A DNA stretch of 64,000 nucleotides. Source: Gymnothorax reevesii. Taxonomy: Eukaryota > Chordata > Actinopteri > Anguilliformes > Muraenidae. The stretch is from positions 95,368,947-95,432,946 of the forward strand of contig CM056573.1 in the NCBI GenBank assembly GCA_029721435.1. Reading direction: 5' to 3'. Below, piece after piece: positions 23,797 to 34,275 of the stretch (positions are counted from its first letter, which is position 1; every line of letters begins with the position of its first letter). Under the pieces are notes generated by a model, which searched no databases, had not been told where the DNA came from, and was given only the letters and a program-made list of their open reading frames with translations. A program made the position numbers and the translations under genes.

Positions 23797-24688
23797 AGGA
23801 GTAGTTCAGGATTTTGGACATAGGACCTCATTTCCAAGTGAGCCAGAGTGTTTGAGACATGTGGAGACAGTTTTCAACTCATCTCATTCAGTCCTTCTAT
23901 TTGCAGAGTTCACTGGTGCTAGGCTAGCGCAAGTCAACGGTTTTAGTTAGCCTACCAATAAAAACAGTCTTACCCACTACACAGTGCACCCGAAGATGAT
24001 AGAACAATTTTTTGAAATAAAACTGACCTTGCATCTCATGATTCATTGCATTTTGAGGGACTAGTTTCTCAGCAACAGCAGAATTTCACTTTGCTTCAGT
24101 TAGTCGTGAAGTAACCAACTCACTTCAACAGAGAGGCGTGAGAGACGTAGCTACAGGGTTGCCAATTCCACTAATTATAAGCGACTTTGAAAACAAATCC
24201 ATCGTCCTCTTCATCAGAAAGTCCTCCAAACGCGGCCATATCTGGTTCAGATAACGGACTTCTTCCTGTACTTTACAAAGTAGGCTACGTCTAGCAACAA
24301 CAGGTTCAGGTAAACAAACTATTATAGGGCTGGTAAACTAGCTGCTATGTGAAATCAGTCCACCGCTGTCTAGTTTACTATCAGGAAGTATAAAGAGAGA
24401 GATATATCCTTCAAAATGCAAGGTCAGTTTTATTTCAAACATTGTTCTATCAACACAGACATATACATCCATAGCCTGGCATTATAACTGACTTGCTTCG
24501 GGTGCACTGTGGAGTGATTGTTTTTATTGGTAGGCTAACTAAAACCGTTGACTTGCGCTAGCCTAGCACCAACGAACTCTGCAAATAGAAGGACTGAATG
24601 AGATGAGTTTAAAACTGTCTCCACATATCTCAAACACTCTGGCTCACTTGGAAATGAGGTCCTATGTCCAAAATCCTGAACTACTCCT
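23797..24688. mobile_element. Kolobok-like nonautonomous element, 892 bp, inside DIRS
   Basis: The left end reads aggagtagttcaggattttg and the right end is its reverse complement. TTAA lies on both sides (23793-23796 and 24689-24692). The inverted arms run for roughly 240 bp with mismatches: the block with 'ctagcgcaagtcaacggttt' at about 23920 pairs with 24535-24560. No open frame of note is present. Removing it rejoins DIRS 3' sequence. Confidence 0.9.
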
Positions 24689-25259
24689 TTAACTAGCAGG
24701 TGATCATGTCCAACCTGAGGCGAGGCATCCCTGGGATGCCCCGCCTACAGGTGTAGGGCGTGTCATGCAAAAGTGACAGGGCCCTCTCCCAAGCGTTGGG
24801 GTGGGAGACCCCATTGGGGAGGGGGTTCCCTTCCAGCAGTAACTGTGGTTATGTTGGTGCCATAGCCTGGGTGAGGCACTCAGGTGGTGCCCACCTGTGA
24901 CTGTAAGGCCTACCATGGGGGATACCAGTAAACAAGTGCCCCCCCAATTCATGCCGGGGGGGACACTGTTAGGAGAAGTCTCCTTCCAAGTGGCGGCTGA
25001 TTTCTGTGGTATCGCAGCCTGACACGATGCACTCTGGCAGTGCTCGCCTAGGGGTGTGAAGCTTTTATTGGGAATGACAGCTGTAAAGCCCTTCCATTCC
25101 TTCTGGGAGGGGGCCCGATAAGGAAGGGTCCCCTCCCAGTACCAGTTATGGTTTGGGTGCTACTTTGCCACCACCTGGGGCGGGGTACGCAGTCTGGCGG
25201 TGTTCGCCCCAGTGTGTGGATGGGTTTCGCTTGGTTTTGAATGGATCTGCATGGTTGGG

Positions 25260-25650
25260 GTCCACCTGAGAGTACATCCATCCCTAACGGCCTTCGCCTT
25301 AGATGTAACCAATAGCGAAGGCCGTTTGAGGGCGGAGCACGTATGAAATAGAACTAATAGTTCCCTGGATGTAACTCCAGTTCTATGAGTTCGTGCGTAG
25401 CCCTCTAACAACCTGCCCAGGCAGCCTCAAATGTGAGATGCTGAGTTTCAAAGGGAGACGAGCATTGGCAGCACTGATGCTTTGTAGGAGGTCAGTATGC
25501 TATCCCCTCCTACAGAGCAGGTGAGTTCAATTTTCTTTCTCAGGCACCGAAGAGGGGCCTCGGAGGGGTAACCAATAGCGAAGCCCGTTAGAGGGCTACG
25601 CACGTACTCATAGAACTGGAGTTACATCCAGGGTAACTATTAGTTCGTAT
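25260..25650 (+). repeat. DIRS internal complementary region and right terminal repeat
   Basis: 25290-25410 carries 'gtaaccaatagcgaaggccg' and 'ggatgtaactccagttctat'. 25455-25650 carries the inverse of the left terminal repeat and ends 'gttacatccagggtaactat'. The two blocks are partly complementary to each other and to the left end, which is the layout used to circularise DIRS DNA. Confidence 0.8.
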
Positions 25651-26282
25651 TCAGTGAGGCTTTGCTACGGTTGTAAAGCAGTTTGTGGACATGGGAGCCT
25701 TCCGAGGATTTCATCACAATCCGTGCAAATTGAGAGTCCTGCACAGAGGGAAAATGTATCTGCTCTCCACACCAAAGGAGGCTGAGAAGTTTAACCAGGA
25801 CATTATTAACGAAAAATACTCCCGCACACGGTCTTCTGACTTGCAATGGATTTATTCGTCAACATTTCGGTCAACCAACCTTCCTCAGGACAACAAACAG
25901 AGTATACTGGAGAGCATATATTAAATGCAGGCTGGTAGGGCTACGTGGCCCAATCAGGTAAAATCACATGACCACTAGTCAGACGCATTTCAAACGTAAA
26001 CATCAATACAGATAACCATAAACCAAGGTATTAATAACCCCATTTAGGGAAACAATAAAACAGTGTTTGCAATACAAAGCAAAATAGAAAAAAGTATCCA
26101 AGCCAAAGAGTAACCACACATTTTGTCAGAGGCAAACAGGAAGAGTTTGTATATATCTCGTACTCATTTATGTCCTTTTTGGAAAATGAAACATAGAACA
26201 CCGATTGAATGGAAAATTTTAAATGATTAATATTAAATGATATTTCCTGCCATTATTTTGTTTTACTTATTTTATTAATTCT

Positions 26283-26305
26283 ATTATTATTATTATTATT
26301 ATTTA
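26283..26305 (+). repeat. ATT trinucleotide microsatellite
   Basis: About seven perfect copies of att lie within the AT-rich L1 3' UTR. Confidence 0.9.
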
Positions 26306-26490
26306 ATATATTTTTTTATTTGCTTATTTATTGTACAATTAGTTTTTTTTGTATGTGTATGTGGACATGTATATATGTAGAACTTTTATTTTATGACTTA
26401 TACCTGTGCAATGAGTATATGAGGGGACAATGTATGGTTTTATATTGATGTGAAATTTCAATAAAAATATTGTTTAAAAAAAAACTTAGC

Positions 26491-27534
26491 TTGAGTTGAA
26501 TCGCAAGCTTGCTAGCTGCCATTAAAATGCTCCAAATAAAAAAATTTGCAGACAGACTCAAGAAATCTAGATTAAAGGCTTAATTAGAGATTATGCCATG
26601 CCGTAACTAACTTGATAGTTTAGCCAGGTGAGACAATGCTTGTAGAGGCAATGTCCCAATACACTTGGCTCTACTGGTTGCTGAATTAAAAAAGAACCAA
26701 CTTCTGACGTGTGGTGTATGATAACTGATGTCCAAGCAATATGTCCATGTTGAAACAAGTGGTAATTTATTCTTACATCCGTGTTGCCTCTCAAACACAG
26801 GAACAAATAAGATAAAGAAAAAAAAGCTATTCCGCAAACATCAGTTGGCACAATCACAGTCAAAAGACTGTTCGTCTCTATCACTCAGCAACACCTGCCG
26901 CTGATTAACCACCTACCTAAATAACCTGCGCGTGGTTTGAGAGTGACGTCACGGCATGGAAACAAAATAAGAAAATCATAATATGGCTCTTACAATGCTA
27001 ATTTGTTATCTACTGCAAGGTCTAACATACTTAGTCCGGCTTTCCTTTTTAGATGTCGGGTTTTGCGACAAGTACCAATTTACATGAATAACCAATTATC
27101 TTTGGCAAACATTAATTCGCGTAAAAACTCTGCAGGCAGCGAACGAGCTGATCAGTCTCCTCAATGTGTAACAGACCTAGCAACACAGCCAATTCATGAC
27201 TACTTATTAATCTGACACGAGACTAAACTTGGCTCCTTATTCGCAATTCTCGTTGTTAATCAGACTAATTAAGTAGCGGAATAATTGCAATTCACTGTTT
27301 TTATTTATTTATTTATTTATCAGCACCGCAAATGACTAGCTGAGCAGGAAAACTAGCTTGCTAGCCTTGCAAGTAAGTTTGTTGGTTTATTTAGTAAACG
27401 TTGGAAAGCTAGAAAGCTTTTAGCCGACTTTGTTTCAAGGTCCTTTGGCCTCCAGTTGATATCCAAGGAGAAGAAGTAGCTGCTGTAAAGATTTCAGCCA
27501 CCTAACTTCATTACTAAGCTAGCAGTGGCCATAA
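26491..27534. other. No recognised gene or mobile element
   Basis: No motif-bearing open frame was found. A TTTA microsatellite lies at about 27299-27322. The region separates the L1 tail from an RTE-like tail. Confidence 0.5.
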
Positions 27535-27775
27535 ATATGATTTTTGTAGTCGCTGATCCTGTGACCAAATTAATATGCAAATTAGGTCAAGGTCACCATG
27601 GTAAACCTTCCCCCATCCAAGTGCGATATGCTACCAAGTTTGGTTAGATTCGGACCAGGGGCATTGGAGATATAGTGCAAAATGTTTAGACGGACGGACG
27701 GACGTACATACATACATACGTACACTGGTCTCCACTAGACCCCTGTTTCGGGGCCTATCGGCCACGAAGGGGGGT
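27535..27775 (+). mobile_element. RTE-like / SINE-like 3' tail
   Basis: Contains 'gaccaaattaatatgcaaat', a GGAC/ATAC short-repeat run at 27689-27722, and a terminal hairpin 'ttcggggcctatcggccac' before an A-rich end. This layout resembles the 3' tails of fish RTE or HE-type SINEs. Family and 5' border are not established. Confidence 0.5.
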
Positions 27776-27776
27776 A

Positions 27777-30052
27777 AAAAAACAAATTCACAAATAGTTT
27801 TAAAGAGAAATTTTAGGCTTTTTAATGAGCAACATTTTTTAGACAATGTAGCAAATGACTTTATTAACTTTACAGCAGAGATCTCTGATGTTCAGGTGGC
27901 CCTGCAATTCTTTACAGATATTTTTATCTCATGTATTGATAAACATGCCCATTTTAAAAGGCTCCGAATTAAGGACACAACCGTTCCCTGGTTCACAAAC
28001 GAGCTGACAACTTTGTTCAATGACAGAAATCAGGCCTGGAATCGTGCTAGACATTCAGGAGACTCTCAACACTGGCTCTCCTTCAGACAACCTAGGAATA
28101 AATGCACCTCAGCTGTAAGAAAAGCCAAATCTGAATATTTCTTATCTTTAATCACTAACTCCTACTCAAACTCAGCTACGTTCTGGAAAGCAGTGAACTT
28201 AGAAAAAAGGAAGACCTTGAATACACTAGTAACCCACTGGTATACGAATTGATGACTGTGTGATTTCTAATAGGTCAGACATTTTCCATGACTTTAATAA
28301 GCACTTTGCAGATGCTGCATATTTATTTGAAAAAGAATACCCTGGCCTTCCGTCAGTTGATGTTAGTAGTTGGAATGCTGGGAGCCACACTTCTTGTTTT
28401 TCCTTCTGCCCCTTCTATTATGCTGATGTTCTGAATGCGCTGTAAGCCTTAGACCCCAGGAGTTCCACTGGGGAAGACCGATTGAATTCATTCTTTCCAA
28501 AATTGGCTGCTCTAATTATTGCTGAGCCATTAAGGGATTCAACTTATCCCTGACCACAGGAACTTTTCCAATGTTATGGAAGTCCGCACATGCAATCCCC
28601 CTGCATAAGGGAGGTTCCCTGGTAAACAATCAACTAAAGTCATTTCTTCCAACCTACACTGTACTTAGCCCACACCAGTCTGGTTTCAGAACAAATCATA
28701 GCACAATATCAGCTATTACATTAGTCACAAATCCCATCATATCAGCATTGAATAAGAAGCAACACTGTGCAGCAGTTTTTGTAGATCTGTCCAAAACCTT
28801 CGATACAGTTGATCACGACATACTGATAAGTAAACTGTTCAACATAGGACTGAGTGAAAGTACATGTGCCTGGTTTCATGACTATTTGTCCAGAGGCGTC
28901 AGTGTATTAAATCAGGTGACACCAAATTAGATTTCTTGTTTATTAATAGGGGTGTGCTGCAAGGTTCCATTTTGGGCCCTGTACTCTTTAGTATTTACAT
29001 TAATGATATTGTGTCCTCAAAGTGGTCGCCATGTCCATTTGTATGCCGATGACACCTTTGTTTATTGTATTGCAGACTCTGTACAGCTTGCCATCAACAA
29101 TTTACAACTTGCTTTTAATGAGTTTCAAAAATCTCTTTTAAATCATAAACTTCTTTAAAACGTAATAAAAACAAAGTACGTGCTGTTCTCCAGAGCCAGA
29201 AACATTGATTTTGAAACTTTGAATTTTTTCACTTTAGAAAGCTCTAGAAAGAGTCACTGAATATAAATACCTTGGCGTATAGATTGACGTGGATTTAATG
29301 TTCAAGCACCATGTAAACCACCTTGTCACTAAAATGTGACAAAAGATTGTTTTTTTGTACAGAAACAAATCCAGCTTTCCTTTATTCTGTAGAAAAAGAG
29401 TTGTTGAAGCTGTGTTATTATCAGTCATTGATTATCGTGATGTGATTTACGGACATGCTGCAGCTTCAGTTCTAAAGCCTTTGGACAGTGTATATCACTC
29501 TGCTCATGGATTTATTACTGGTGATGGGTACAGAACTCATCATTGTGTTCTGTATGAGAAGGTTGGTTGGCCTTAATGGAAGAGAGGCGCAACAAACATT
29601 GGTTTTTATATATCTTTAAGGCCCTCGTTGGAAAATTACCACCTTATATCTCAACCTTGTTAGAGTGGAAGGTTGATAGCTATATAACTACTGATCTGTT
29701 ACTTTTGAAAGTTCCTTGAGCACGTACTGAACTTGATAAAACAGCTTTTTCCTTTAGTGCTCCAAGCTCATGGAACGTCCTCCAACACTCTAAAAATTGA
29801 TGTTCTTCCGTCTCTTTCAGACTTCAGGACTTCAATTTCTAGCTTTTGTGTTTCACATTGCAACTGGTTCACTTGATTTTATTGCATTTTACCTTGTCAC
29901 TGACAGAATTTTTGCTCACAATGATTGTTCTGTATTATACTTGTTTTATTGTGCTGTGGTTTTAATGTGTCTGTAATCTCGACGGCAGTGGAAATGAGGG
30001 AAACCTCAATGTCCTGTCGAGAATAAATAAAGGTTTGAATTGAAATGAATTT
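27777..30052 (+). mobile_element. L2-like LINE, 5'-truncated
   Basis: It contains a sense ORF2 remnant and ends 'ataaataaaggtttgaattg' plus 'aaatgaat', the TGAA-type 3' tail of the L2 group. The endonuclease domain is missing. It begins next to the RTE-like tail. Confidence 0.8.
27846..29578 (+). pseudogene. L2-like ORF2 remnant (linker and reverse transcriptase)
   Basis: 27896-28252 encodes the region between endonuclease and RT (TVPWFTNELTTLFNDRNQAWNRA). The RT core at 28571-28930 shows WKSAHAIPLHKGG, HQSGFRTNHST and AAVFVDLSKTFDTVDHDIL (first catalytic Asp). The next frame (from 28949) has GSILGPVLFSIYINDI, then VCR followed by a stop where the catalytic box is expected (around 29042). 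29355-29576 carries C-terminal sequence (VVEAVLLSVIDYRDVIYG). At least five frame changes make it inactive. Confidence 0.85.
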
Positions 30053-30360
30053 AATCCCTCTAGAAGCGCTTTGGCAATTTTTAGCGTTGGATCCAAATAA
30101 CACTGGTGGTTACTTACATTTTTCTTTGATTTACCCTTCAAGTTGAGGGTTGATTTTATAGTTTAGGGTTATGGAAATTGAATTTTGGGGCAATGTTTTT
30201 GTCCCGCAAACAAACAAAAATAAATATATCAGGGCTATTTTCACTTCTCCCAGAAATTAGGTAATTTAATAAGGGAATGGAATAATGGGGTCATTCATAT
30301 AATTTTCTTTTGCACATCACAAGGAGATGTACTAACAGCAAGGAAAACAACCATTTAGAG

Positions 30361-30670
30361 CAGGGATGGGCAACTCCGGTCCTGGAGGGCCGTTGTGTAT
30401 GCAGGTTTTTATTTCTATCAATTACCCTGACTAATTAAGTTAATTGGTTGCATACACAAATATAGATTTATGCAAAGGTTTGATCAAAGAAAAATGTTTT
30501 ATGTAGGGAGACAAGAACAGTCTTTGGTGGTCATTCATGATAATTTGAAGAAATGCGCCATAAATCTCAGATTTCATGAATTGTTTGGGTAATTTAGATA
30601 ATCAACTAATTAAAGCCCAGAAGCTGGTGTGAAAACCAGGGCCAGATACGGCCCTCGTTGCCCATCCCTG
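30361..30670. mobile_element. hAT-type MITE, 310 bp, copy 2
   Basis: Starts cagggatgggcaactccggt and ends gttgcccatccctg. A perfect 8-bp duplication ATTTAGAG flanks it (30353-30360 and 30671-30678). It is collinear over its full length with the copy at 3918-4227 and in the same orientation. Confidence 0.95.
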
Positions 30671-30678
30671 ATTTAGAG

Positions 30679-32620
30679 CCACCCTGACATGCTGAGCTGT
30701 TCTGGTGTACAGTGCTCTGAGAAGCAAAGGCACAGAGCACATAAATGCCTTTCCTGCAAGATTTTGTTTGAAAGGTTTTTTTGCTGTTCTGACTGATTTT
30801 GGGAGGGTGTAGGAGTATGTGTGTATATGAGTGGGTGTAAAGGGGTGTGCAAAAATGTGAATGCGTGTGCGTGGGTGTGAAAATTGTGATTCAAAATCTG
30901 TTCACGATGACAGGTATGAATACTCTGCAAAAAGAATAATCATAAATGAACATGAAATTCTCAGGTCTACTGCATGGGATGGCTAATGTCTGGCCTTGAA
31001 ACAGGTTGAGGAGTGGAAGTATGAAAAGGCAGATCTATACAATAAGATGAACACATACAATATTTTGCAGAGAAATACTAAACGATTAAGGAGTTCAGGC
31101 ACAAAAACGACAGTAATTTCTGATACCTGGCCTATAAAAAAAAATACGGTGGAGTGATGGAGAGACAGACAGGAGGACAGACAGAACGATGAACAGGCAT
31201 ACTTATTCAATAAGATATATTCATAAATGAAATGCAGTTGAGAAATATTGAACAACTTAGGAGCTCTGGCCCGGAAAAGAACCGTGACAGAAGGACGGAC
31301 ATGTGGAAAATCAAGACTCATTCCTATATCTGAAACTATAATCAGAAAAATTGAGAGGCAGGGGTGCAGCTACCCATTTTTTGGGGGGTATGCAACAACA
31401 GCGCCCCCCCACCACCTACACCTAGTGTTCTCCACTTAATTTTTGAATGACCGGGTGGTAGGTGGCGGTCTTTTGCGAGTGGGTGCTGCACATTTCATTT
31501 TGTTAAGCGGGGGGGGGGACACGGTTTATTTTCCTGAGCGGGGGGGTGAGAGATGCATTTTATTTCATTGATATTTCACACTCAATCGTGAGTCTTCCAG
31601 TACTCTTTAAATTCAATAATCTTGTCATGACCTTGTATCCTCATCTGCTTGCGGCCAATTGTTTTGGCGCCCCCCTTTGCGTAGCTCCCCTATGCACTGC
31701 ATATATCGCATACCCACTTTTTGCACCACTTTTGAGAGGTACTGCCATCTTTCTATCAAAGATGAAGCCAGACTAGCTATGGTCGGCACTGAATATCATC
31801 CAATACTGACACCACGCGTAGGCTTCTTTTTATGCGTCATCAGCTTGAGATGTGCTATTTAACTCGTTTGCTGGTAAAAAGGTAAAATTTAAAGATTGTG
31901 TGAAAAGCTTTCAAATTGGAGGTTTAGGAGGTAAAATCAAGTTTTTGAGTCATCTTAATGGGAGAAATAGGGCCTTACTTATCATGAATATGGCTCTTAG
32001 CTGTTAAAAATAGTGGAGCATAGCTGGCTCTGAAAGAACCAATACACACACTTCAGTCAAGGCAGAGGAAAAAATAACTAGTTTTAAATGCATGTACAGC
32101 TGACACATTCTGTTTAAGATTGCCAGACACTGAAAGGCAGGGATTGTGGGTATCTTGAGAATTACAAGTTGTAATTTGTCGTCACCACAAAACTGTGATG
32201 TTCAAAAATTTCTAAGTATGAAAGAGCTCCATAGGCACCCCACAATTTTGTCATTGGCAGAGTTTTTGATACAAGAACATGCTAAGAAAGTGGTTTCAAA
32301 AAGAGAAACTGCATATTGTCAAAAGATTTACTGAATATATGTAGCACTAAAATGTTATTTGCATACTCATTCTACCCAGAGAAGGTAATCTCCAAGGATC
32401 TTTAGATTAAACAACTTACCTGCACTGCAGAGAGAAAGTACTCCCCAGAGGGCCATCATACAAAAATAATTCCTATATTGTGTTCCTAAAGACTAAATTT
32501 GACATTCTGAAACATTTCTGTAATAATTTCCTTATTCGTCAGTCCTGAAAATGCACAGTTGTCTATGTATAATTCAGATAAGGATGACATAATCTATAGC
32601 TGATCCTTCCTGTCCTTTAC
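30679..32620. other. No gene; diverged repeats only
   Basis: A GT-rich tract lies at 30800-30890. Two related blocks, 31042-31112 and 31211-31282 ('gaaata.t.aac.a.ttaggag'), form a diverged direct repeat about 170 bp apart, with a 'gacagacaggaggacagacag' run (31162-31182) between them. A G-run (31509-31518) lies near a hAT-like phrase 'caggggtgcagctaccca' (31360). No splice-supported exon was recognised. Confidence 0.5.
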
Positions 32621-32656
32621 CTAAACCTGTATTAATCGCCACACCCCTCCTCTCAC

Positions 32657-33124
32657 CTCGTACTCATGGTACTCTTCATCCTCCACCTCAGAAGACACTG
32701 TCTGGATCTTTATCTCATTCTCCCCCAATAGGTTGGCTTGGGGGTCTTCAGTGATGATGCACTCAGATTCTGCCTCCTTGTTCTCTGTGAAGGTGGTCTC
32801 ACAGCATTCACTTTTATAATCCTTGCCTTTGAAACTCACGTTGTCCTGACAGAGTATGAAGTTGGGTTTGTAGAAGGCCTCCACGGCCAGGTGCAGCGAG
32901 GTAGCGTCCAGCAGCTGGTGGGCTTTGGCCTTGCCCCGTCCACCCGTCACAAAGTAGTTGATAAAGTTTTCCTGGTACTGGTTGTTGGAGAAGTCACCTT
33001 TGTAGCCACAGTTGCTCTTTACCCCGTGCTTGCTGTTCTTGTTTAAGAGTGGGTTCTGCAGCTCACTCAGGCTCTCCATAATGAAGGAATAGTTATGGTT
33101 TCCAGGGACAGAGGAGATGGGGCA
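32657..33124 (-). CDS. Candidate host coding exon, function unknown
   Basis: On the minus strand a single open block runs from a good splice acceptor (ctgctgtattggtctcag, ending at 33125) to a good donor (GAG/gtgaga, intron starting at 32656). The exon is 468 nt, exactly 156 codons, phase 0 at both ends. It begins CPISSVPGNHNYSFIMESLS, with Met at 33079 as an internal or alternative start, and ends EVEDEEYHEYE. The sequence is hydrophilic, acidic towards the end, with no membrane segment and no motif I can name. It shows no similarity to the mobile elements around it, and codon third positions vary freely, as in real exons. I do not recognise the gene; flanking exons are not in the window. 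Confidence 0.55.
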
Positions 33125-33129
33125 CTGAG

Positions 33130-33777
33130 ACCAATACAGCAGGTGCTAACATCAGCCACAAAGCTGGCGGCTTCAAGGAAAAAGCAGACAGAAAGAGAGG
33201 GTAAAGTTACAAAATGTAACTGTCTCAATGAATACGGTGAAGTTTATAAGTATTCGGGCAGTGATGCCATTTGTTTTTCTCATAGTGTGTTACTTGAGCA
33301 ATCTGAAATAAAACTACAAATACAAAGTAAGTCATAAATAATTTGTGGGTATTTACATAATAGTATATATGGGAATTGGGAGTATTTTATAAATTTGGTC
33401 TGTTAAATTACTTGCAGACGGCATAGTATTTGGCTTCCACGGCTGAGAATGGTTCATTTGAGCAGGTTGTCTGTAAAGATGGGCAGTAGCATAAGGTAAG
33501 GAGGATACGGTGAGGTGACTGATCAGCACACTATTTATGAAATACCAAGATCTGTCACAACTCTCATTTGAAATGCCCTTCATGTATCTTCCTATTCAGC
33601 AACTGGCATGTCTATTAGAAGTATTTCTCCTATGTTTGGTTTACATCTTTCCTGTTAACCCCTCCGCAGCTCTGTGTCGTTTCAGGGTTATTTCCTAACA
33701 ACCATGCAGTGGGTATTTAAGCTCCCTGCTTAGTGCTGAAAGTTGCTGGAGTAATTTGCTAATCAAAACTGTCTTTA
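33130..33777. other. No recognised feature; probable intron of the gene containing the 33124-32657 exon
   Basis: Upstream (minus-strand sense) of the candidate exon. No second exon or mobile element could be supported. Confidence 0.4.
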
Positions 33778-33781
33778 TTAA

Positions 33782-34275
33782 AGGGGAAGTCTGGTGTGAA
33801 ATTGACTTGGGGTGTATTGAAACATGATAACGAGTAATAACTTTTGTCGAATACCCCATCTCCGTATGCACCGAACATTTCGAAATACAGGGCTTTTTAG
33901 CCGAAGCTCCCAACAGGCTTACAATGGTAGTGAATGGGGGCATAGTGTTGCCATGCAAAGAAATGGCAATTTTTACTGCATTAACAAGGCTCAAAGTAGC
34001 TCCACACTTCATTGATAGAATTCCAAGGGCCCTGACATTTAAAACGAGGCACTGAGAACTTTGAAAATGCACAGGTATTTTATTTAAAAAGACTTTTAAT
34101 GCAGACATACCTTGAGGTAGTTTCCCGTCGCCGCCATCTTGAAAGTCACGATGAGTCGATTGACGAGCACGAACGAACAGGCAGAATAGATGAAAAGATT
34201 GCAAAAAATTTGTTCGTGCTCGTCAATGGACTGATCGTGACTTTTAAGATGGGGGCAACGGGAAACTACCTCAAG
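33782..34275. mobile_element. Kolobok-like element, left part only
   Basis: A TTAA (33778-33781) is followed by aggggaagtctggtgtgaaa, an end type like the other TTAA-flanked elements in the window. A matching right terminus is not found. Inside is a 64-bp imperfect palindrome (34111-34174 with 34212-34275, 37-bp spacer). Noncoding. Confidence 0.45.

Larger units (their letters stand above)
18859..25650 (+). mobile_element. DIRS-type tyrosine-recombinase retrotransposon
   Basis: The order is left terminal repeat, gag-like ORF, RT and RNase H, then tyrosine recombinase, then a long 3' region ending in complementary repeats. The left repeat (18859-18985) is found inverted at 25455-25620, as in DIRS elements, which integrate via a circular intermediate and a recombinase and make no target duplication. 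It sits inside an L1 ORF1 and carries a Kolobok-like insertion (23797-24688). Every ORF has stops or frameshifts. The methyltransferase-like region usual between RNase H and recombinase appears deleted. Confidence 0.9.
18227..25818 (+). pseudogene. L1 ORF1 (RNA-binding coiled-coil protein), split
   Basis: 18227-18660 encodes a coiled-coil region (NVADVLTELKSLRSN, DNIDNLLFDVVNSIGAIE) followed by LENWGRRKNLRLFGLREGAE, the start of the L1 ORF1 RRM-like domain. After a frameshift near 18660 the phrase ERVHRTLAPARPN and EKEFVFRESRQR (18690-18800) continues that domain. The C-terminal block GFRGFHHNPC-like/YLLSTPKEAEKF lies at 25690-25800, beyond the DIRS insertion. ORF1p normally trimerises and coats L1 RNA. 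Several frameshifts and the insertion make it nonfunctional. Confidence 0.8.
18200..26487 (+). mobile_element. L1-type LINE, internally deleted and split by a DIRS element
   Basis: A sense L1 ORF1 starts near 18227, is interrupted by DIRS at about 18859-25650, and resumes at about 25680 for its C-terminal end. An AT-rich 3' UTR ends with 'ttcaataaaaatattg' plus an A-tract at 26468-26487, the typical L1 3' end. ORF2 is essentially missing between 25820 and 26130, so the copy is heavily deleted. The stretch 25825-26120 may be another unidentified insertion. The 5' border near 17946-18226 is not resolved. Confidence 0.7.

Noticed and set aside
25048..25411. Minus-strand frames over the DIRS 3' region as genes
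   Set aside because: They lie in the noncoding complementary region, carry no motif, and overlap the terminal repeats.
32738..33046. Plus-strand 102-codon frame overlapping the candidate host exon
   Set aside because: Antisense of the minus-strand exon; only the minus strand has splice signals at both ends.
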